This document shows, piece by piece, positions 32,632 through 36,406 of a DNA stretch of 36,406 nt (its first letter is position 1; every line of letters begins with the position of its first letter). A program made the position numbers and the translations under genes. The DNA is from Pseudomonas californiensis. Lineage in GTDB: Bacteria; Pseudomonadota; Gammaproteobacteria; Pseudomonadales; Pseudomonadaceae. The stretch is from contig NZ_JAGTPK010000044.1 in assembly GCF_021147775.1 (NCBI RefSeq), positions 1 through 36,406 of the forward strand. The letters are read 5' to 3'. The notes under the pieces were generated by a model, which saw nothing but the letters and a program-made list of their open reading frames with translations, did no database searches and was not told where the DNA came from.

Positions 32632-34467
32632 ATGTGTGGAATTGTCGGTGCTGTCGCTGAGCGTAATATCACAGCCATCTTGCTGGAAGGTCTGAAGCGT
32701 CTCGAATACCGCGGCTATGACAGCGCAGGTGTAGCTGTTTTCAGCAACGAAGGCACCCTGGAGCGCCGCCGTCGCTCGGGTAAGGTCAGCGAGCTTGAAC
32801 AAGCGCTGGCCGGCGAGCCGCTGATCGGTCGTCTGGGTATCGCTCACACTCGCTGGGCCACGCATGGTGCGCCGTGCGAGCGCAACGCACATCCGCACTT
32901 CTCGGCCAATGAGCTGGCAGTTGTCCACAACGGGATCATCGAAAACCACGAAGCGCTGCGCGAGCAGCTTAAAGCTCTGGGTTATGTGTTTGCTTCCGAT
33001 ACTGACACCGAAGTCATCGTTCACCTGCTTCACCACAAGCTCAAGAGCACGCCTGACCTGACCGTCGCCTTGAAAGCTGCCGTCAAAGAACTGCATGGTG
33101 CATATGGCCTGGCGGTGATCAGCGCAGCGCAGCCCGATCGTCTGCTGGCGGCCCGTAGCGGCAGTCCGCTGGTCATCGGCATGGGCCTGGGCGAAAACTT
33201 CCTGGCGTCTGACCAGTTGGCGTTGCGTCAGGTTACTGACCGCTTCATGTACCTTGAAGAAGGCGATATCGCCGAAATCCGTCGCGACAGCGTACAGATC
33301 TGGTCTGTGGACGGTCTGCCGGTCGAGCGCGAAGTCGTGCAATACCATGAAGGCGCCGAGGCTGCCGACAAGGGCGAATATCGCCACTTCATGCTCAAGG
33401 AAATTCACGAACAGCCCAAGGTGGTGCAGCGCACGCTCGAGGGCCGTCTGGGTCAGCAGCAAGTGCTGGTTCACGCTTTCGGTCCACAGGCTGCCGAGCT
33501 GTTTGCCAAAGTGCGCAACGTTCAGATCGTGGCGTGTGGCACCAGTTATCACGCCGGTATGGTGGCTCGTTACTGGCTCGAAGGTCTGGCGGGTATCCCG
33601 TGTCAGGTGGAAGTCGCCAGCGAGTTCCGCTATCGCAAAGTGGTCGTTCAGCCTGACACGCTGTTCGTTTCGATCTCGCAGTCCGGCGAAACTGCAGACA
33701 CCCTGGCCGCGCTGCGCAACGCCAAGGAACTGGGCTTTCTCGCCAGCCTGGCTATCTGCAACGTCGGTATCAGCTCATTGGTACGCGAGTCCGACCTGAC
33801 CCTGTTGACCCAGGCCGGACCGGAAATCGGTGTGGCGTCGACCAAAGCGTTCACCACGCAACTGGTCGCGCTGCTGCTGCTGACGCTGTCGCTGGGCCAG
33901 GTCAAAGGCTCGCTGGAGGAGGGCGTCGAAGCTACGCTGGTTGAGGAGCTGCGCCGCCTGCCGACCCGCCTGGGCGAAGCACTGGCCATGGATACTGTGG
34001 TCGAGAAAGTTGCCGAGCTGTTTGCCGAGAAGCATCACACACTGTTCCTCGGCCGTGGCGCGCAATTCCCGGTGGCGATGGAAGGTGCGCTCAAGCTCAA
34101 GGAGATCTCCTACATCCACGCCGAAGCCTACCCGGCGGGGGAACTCAAGCACGGTCCATTGGCGCTGGTCGATGCCGACATGCCAGTAGTAACCGTTGCG
34201 CCGAACAACGAGCTGCTCGAGAAGCTTAAATCCAACCTGCAGGAAGTTCGTGCACGGGGCGGTGAGCTGGTGGTATTCGCCGACGAACAGGCTGGCATGA
34301 AGAATGGCGAAGGCATCCACGTGATCGCCATGCCTCACATCATCGACGCACTGGCCCCGATTCTCTACACGCTCCCACTGCAGCTGCTGTCCTACTACGT
34401 CGCCGTGCTCAAAGGCACGGACGTTGATCAGCCGCGCAACTTGGCGAAGTCAGTGACGGTGGAGTGA
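32632..34467 (+). CDS. glmS: Glutamine-fructose-6-phosphate aminotransferase
   Basis: GlmS (611 residues) makes glucosamine-6-phosphate from fructose-6-phosphate and glutamine. The N-terminal nucleophile Cys2 follows the start Met (MCGIVGAVAERN). The glutaminase domain shows RLEYRGYDSAG, HTRWATHG and VVHNGIIEN. Two SIS isomerase domains follow (SISQSGETADTL, GRGAQFPVAMEGALKLKEI) and the canonical C-terminus LAKSVTVE. The AGGAGA Shine-Dalgarno is 7 bases before ATG. The 3' end is the recognised target of Tn7-type TnsD, and the sequence changes character immediately downstream. A DnaA box starts one base after the stop. Confidence 0.98.
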   Translation: MCGIVGAVAERNITAILLEGLKRLEYRGYDSAGVAVFSNEGTLERRRRSGKVSELEQALAGEPLIGRLGIAHTRWATHGAPCERNAHPHFSANELAVVHNGIIENHEALREQLKALGYVFASDTDTEVIVHLLHHKLKSTPDLTVALKAAVKELHGAYGLAVISAAQPDRLLAARSGSPLVIGMGLGENFLASDQLALRQVTDRFMYLEEGDIAEIRRDSVQIWSVDGLPVEREVVQYHEGAEAADKGEYRHFMLKEIHEQPKVVQRTLEGRLGQQQVLVHAFGPQAAELFAKVRNVQIVACGTSYHAGMVARYWLEGLAGIPCQVEVASEFRYRKVVVQPDTLFVSISQSGETADTLAALRNAKELGFLASLAICNVGISSLVRESDLTLLTQAGPEIGVASTKAFTTQLVALLLLTLSLGQVKGSLEEGVEATLVEELRRLPTRLGEALAMDTVVEKVAELFAEKHHTLFLGRGAQFPVAMEGALKLKEISYIHAEAYPAGELKHGPLALVDADMPVVTVAPNNELLEKLKSNLQEVRARGGELVVFADEQAGMKNGEGIHVIAMPHIIDALAPILYTLPLQLLSYYVAVLKGTDVDQPRNLAKSVTVE

Positions 34468-34840
34468 ATTATCCACAGGGATACAATGTGATATTTGTGA
34501 ATTAAAGCTGTCGCTGGTCAACTGCGCGCGACCAGAGGTGGGGCTTCAAGTGATGTCGGATGCTGGGCTGCGATGAGCTCCGGGCATCTGGAGCTTATGG
34601 GGAGCAAGGCTGGACCCATGCTTTGTTTTTCAAAGGTTTCGGCCAATAGCAGTCATCCATTTCTAAAGAATTGGTGGATTATGCCAGCAGAGAGCAGGTG
34701 TGCTCGCAGAAGCTCTGCCCTTTGTGAGCCACTTGTTGTGAAGGCTACTCAGCAACCTCCTACTCAGCCGAGCGGTCACTATCGACTTTTTTTCGTGCCG
34801 GTGCGAAAGTAGCGCAAGGGACCTGAAGGAGTACAGGAAG
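34468..34840. other. Region downstream of glmS (attTn7 position), no gene recognised
   Basis: It begins with a DnaA box (34469-34477). An imperfect hairpin CTGGTC / GACCAG (34514-34535) without a T-run is the only terminator-like structure. A 79-codon open frame (34573-34812) has no ribosome-binding site and a composition rich in Ser/Pro/Trp that does not look like a real protein. No Tn7-type terminal repeats are seen. Confidence 0.5.
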
Positions 34841-35914
34841 ATGCCGTTAGTAACGCGCAAGGTATTTATAGATACGGAATTCTTTGTCAAAGCAAATCTT
34901 GATTTCAACTCTAGTACAATAAAGTCCTTTGAAGAATTGTGCAGCAATAATCAACTGAACCACATCACTACCACAATCGTAGTTAATGAGGTGCAACGAA
35001 AGATTGTTGATCACATCAAAGACGCACTAAAAGGCATTAAGAATTTCCGGCGAAAAGCCGCCGTCCTTAAAGAGTATGATGACGAAAGTATAAAAAGCCT
35101 TTTTACGGAAATCAATGAAGGCGATCTAGAGGCAAAAGCGCTAAAAGCATTTTATGATTTTATTGAAGCTTCGAATGCTACTGTCGTTGACATGAGCCGC
35201 GTAGATGGAAATGAGATTATTGACATGTTCTTTAATCACGTCAGTCCATTTAGCACTCAAAAGCCTAACGAATTTCGTGATGCGTTCTCTCTCCTTGCTA
35301 TACGCTCTGCTCTGGAAGTTCAGGAAAAGGTCTACGTTGTTTCGGCGGACCCTGACCACAAAGCATTTTGCGAGGCTAATGAGAGGTTCGTAAATATTGA
35401 AACTCTTAGTGGGCTGCTAGACATATATAATAAACACAACGACGATAGATCTCAGTTCGTTGAGCAGTTTTTGAACCTCAAGAAACAAGAAATCATAGGA
35501 CAAATAAAGTCTCAGCTAGAAGACTCCGAAAGCTATAACTCGTCTACGTGGGAAGACGCTGAAGTAGATACTTTCGAAGTGGCTGAAATTGAGGATTTTG
35601 AACCTCAAATAGTTCATTTGGATGATGAAAGCTGCAAGGTCGTATTCGACGTAACTGTAAAGTTTCTAGTAAATGTCAGCGGCCCAGACACTGCGAATGG
35701 TCATTATGATAAGGAGGATGGCGTCCTCTACACGTTTGATTCTATTGACCGGCAAGAGGAAGAGGAAAAAGAATTTTCTATAGAGTTAGATTTGTCCTTT
35801 GAATCCGATGAAGGCGAATTCATTGATGATGAATTTGTTTTGCATGTAAAGGGCTTGGGTGGTGGCATCGAATTTGGTGTTGAAGAGTATCCGTGGGAAG
35901 ACCCTAGGATGTGA
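34841..35914 (+). CDS. PIN-domain-like protein with acidic C-terminal domain (unknown function)
   Basis: This 357-residue protein starts at ATG 34841 with GAAGGAG about 11 bases upstream. The first ~190 residues fit a PIN-like nuclease of the DUF4935 type: KVFIDTEFF (D11), IVVNEVQRKI (E50), NEFRDAFSLL (E144/D147) and VVSADPDHKAFC (D170), the four acidic positions expected to hold metal. From about 215 to the end is a very acidic, beta-rich segment (many Asp/Glu, such as VDTFEVAEIEDFEPQ) with no family I recognise. Codon use is much more AT-rich than the core genes, a sign of horizontal transfer. No antitoxin-like partner is adjacent. Possible roles are RNA cleavage in defence or stress; both are inference. 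Confidence 0.7.
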   Translation: MPLVTRKVFIDTEFFVKANLDFNSSTIKSFEELCSNNQLNHITTTIVVNEVQRKIVDHIKDALKGIKNFRRKAAVLKEYDDESIKSLFTEINEGDLEAKALKAFYDFIEASNATVVDMSRVDGNEIIDMFFNHVSPFSTQKPNEFRDAFSLLAIRSALEVQEKVYVVSADPDHKAFCEANERFVNIETLSGLLDIYNKHNDDRSQFVEQFLNLKKQEIIGQIKSQLEDSESYNSSTWEDAEVDTFEVAEIEDFEPQIVHLDDESCKVVFDVTVKFLVNVSGPDTANGHYDKEDGVLYTFDSIDRQEEEEKEFSIELDLSFESDEGEFIDDEFVLHVKGLGGGIEFGVEEYPWEDPRM

Positions 35915-36310
35915 TTTAATCACATTGGCGAACCATGCGGAGTCCCCTGATACCGTGGTCGGACCTTCAAACTTGATTGTAAGCACTTAGAGATTTTCTA
36001 AATAGGCTACGCTATTCTCTGCGGTTTGCTGTAAGATTGCGCGCTCTAAGATTCAACAGCCACATTGATCACAGTAATCTAATGTAAGTTTAAGATGATA
36101 CCGACAATTCAACCTGATGAAACTCTTCCTTCATTACTTCAGGATGGGAATTTTAGTGAGGTATCAGCCAAAGTGCGCGCATGCCCGGACGTCGATAAAG
36201 CGCTCAGCTTAGCCTTTGGGAAATCATAGGCGGCGACCGAGGCGTCAGTTTATGACGCGCTCCTGAGCTATGTTGGCAACCTTGTGACGGAAACCAGCGG
36301 GTGTTATATC
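35915..36310. other. Accessory stretch without a recognised gene
   Basis: Base composition remains AT-rich up to about 36150. The best frame runs 36095-36229 (44 codons, MIPTIQPDETLPSLLQ start, no clear Shine-Dalgarno), and the same frame stays open after its TAG until 36326. That could be a decayed gene truncated by the IS66 end at 36311, but nothing in it is recognisable. Confidence 0.35.
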
Positions 36311-36406
36311 GTAAGCGCTCCATAAACCCCACCTGGCAAAAGATAGGTAAAGCGCTTAGCTGTGAAGTCGAGGTTCGCAGTTCCACGGCAGCAAGGCTTC
36401 GTAATC
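36311..36406 (-). mobile_element. IS66-family element, right end, continuing past the window
   Basis: The terminus GTAAGCGCTCC (36311-36321) is identical to that at 1323-1333 and points into an element extending beyond the window. The tnpC C-terminus lies inside it on the minus strand. The terminal arrangement is what would be expected of a right inverted repeat. Confidence 0.75.
36356..36406 (-). CDS. tnpC: IS66-family transposase TnpC, C-terminal end (partial)
   Basis: Only the last 16 residues are in the window, DYEALLPWNCEPRLHS, ending at a TAA (complement of 36356-36358). The ALLPWN motif near the C-terminus is the usual ending of IS66 TnpC proteins. The rest lies outside. Its position 45 bases inside the terminal repeat agrees with an IS66 right end. 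Confidence 0.7.
   Translation of the reverse strand, partial: DYEALLPWNCEPRLHS

Noticed and set aside
34573..34812. 79-codon open frame downstream of glmS
   Set aside because: There is no ribosome-binding site or recognisable motif, and the composition is unlike a protein.
34478..34840. Tn7-type transposon end
   Set aside because: I looked for Tn7-like terminal repeats near the expected point about 25 bases after glmS and saw none.
36095..36229. N-terminus of a TniQ/TnsD-like protein
   Set aside because: The PDETL start is only faintly like that family, and no further motif supports it.
1..36406. CRISPR arrays, tRNA or rRNA genes
   Set aside because: No regularly spaced repeats and no cloverleaf or rRNA-like sequence were noticed on either strand.

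Overview
The window is the chromosomal replication-origin region of a Pseudomonas, most likely from the P. syringae group. This rests on gene order: gyrB-recF-dnaN-dnaA reading away from an intergenic origin towards rpmH-rnpA-yidD-yidC-mnmE, then mnmG-rsmG-parA-parB-atpIBEFHAGDC-glmU-glmR-glmS. It also rests on protein sequences typical of pseudomonads, parS sites, and IS66-family remnants of the type common in plant-associated pseudomonads. The species call is inference.

Layout. Bases 1-2.75 kb are an accessory graveyard: the C-terminus of a contact-dependent-inhibition (CdiA/FHA-type) toxin with its immunity gene, a beheaded XRE regulator, a beheaded tyrosine recombinase cut by an IS66 left end (tnpB plus truncated tnpC), a second FHA/CdiA fragment and a decayed MFS transporter. 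From 3.1 to 9.3 kb, gyrB, recF, dnaN and dnaA lie on the minus strand; two parS sites are embedded in recF. Bases 9.31-9.81 kb hold the primary origin (six consensus DnaA boxes plus an AT-rich tract). The rpmH operon and mnmE follow on the plus strand to 13.8 kb.

From 13.9 to 17.9 kb an iron cell-surface-signalling module (fecI-type sigma, fecR-type regulator, TonB receptor with STN domain) lies on the minus strand under a good Fur-box candidate. It separates mnmE from mnmG. The 18.0-18.4 kb gap upstream of mnmG is a second origin-like region that is recognisably collinear with the first. mnmG-rsmG and parA-parB follow, then the complete nine-gene F1Fo ATP synthase operon (22.7-29.9 kb) with its own strong promoter candidate and terminator, then glmU, a tandem pair of REPIN repeats, glmR and glmS. 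Downstream of glmS (the usual attTn7 position) the sequence turns AT-rich and carries an orphan PIN-domain-like protein with an acidic C-terminal domain, an undecipherable stretch, and the right end of another IS66-family element at the window edge.

Functionally the core couples replication initiation (dnaA, dnaN, recF, gyrB, origin), segregation (parAB, parS), translation and tRNA modification (rpmH, rnpA, mnmE, mnmG, rsmG), membrane insertion (yidD, yidC), energy (atp) and cell-wall precursor supply (glmU, glmS). The most striking non-gene signal is the density of exact DnaA boxes (TTATCCACA): at least 20 by eye, many inside coding genes. The best candidates for something undescribed are the PIN-like gene at the glmS boundary and the paired origin architecture.
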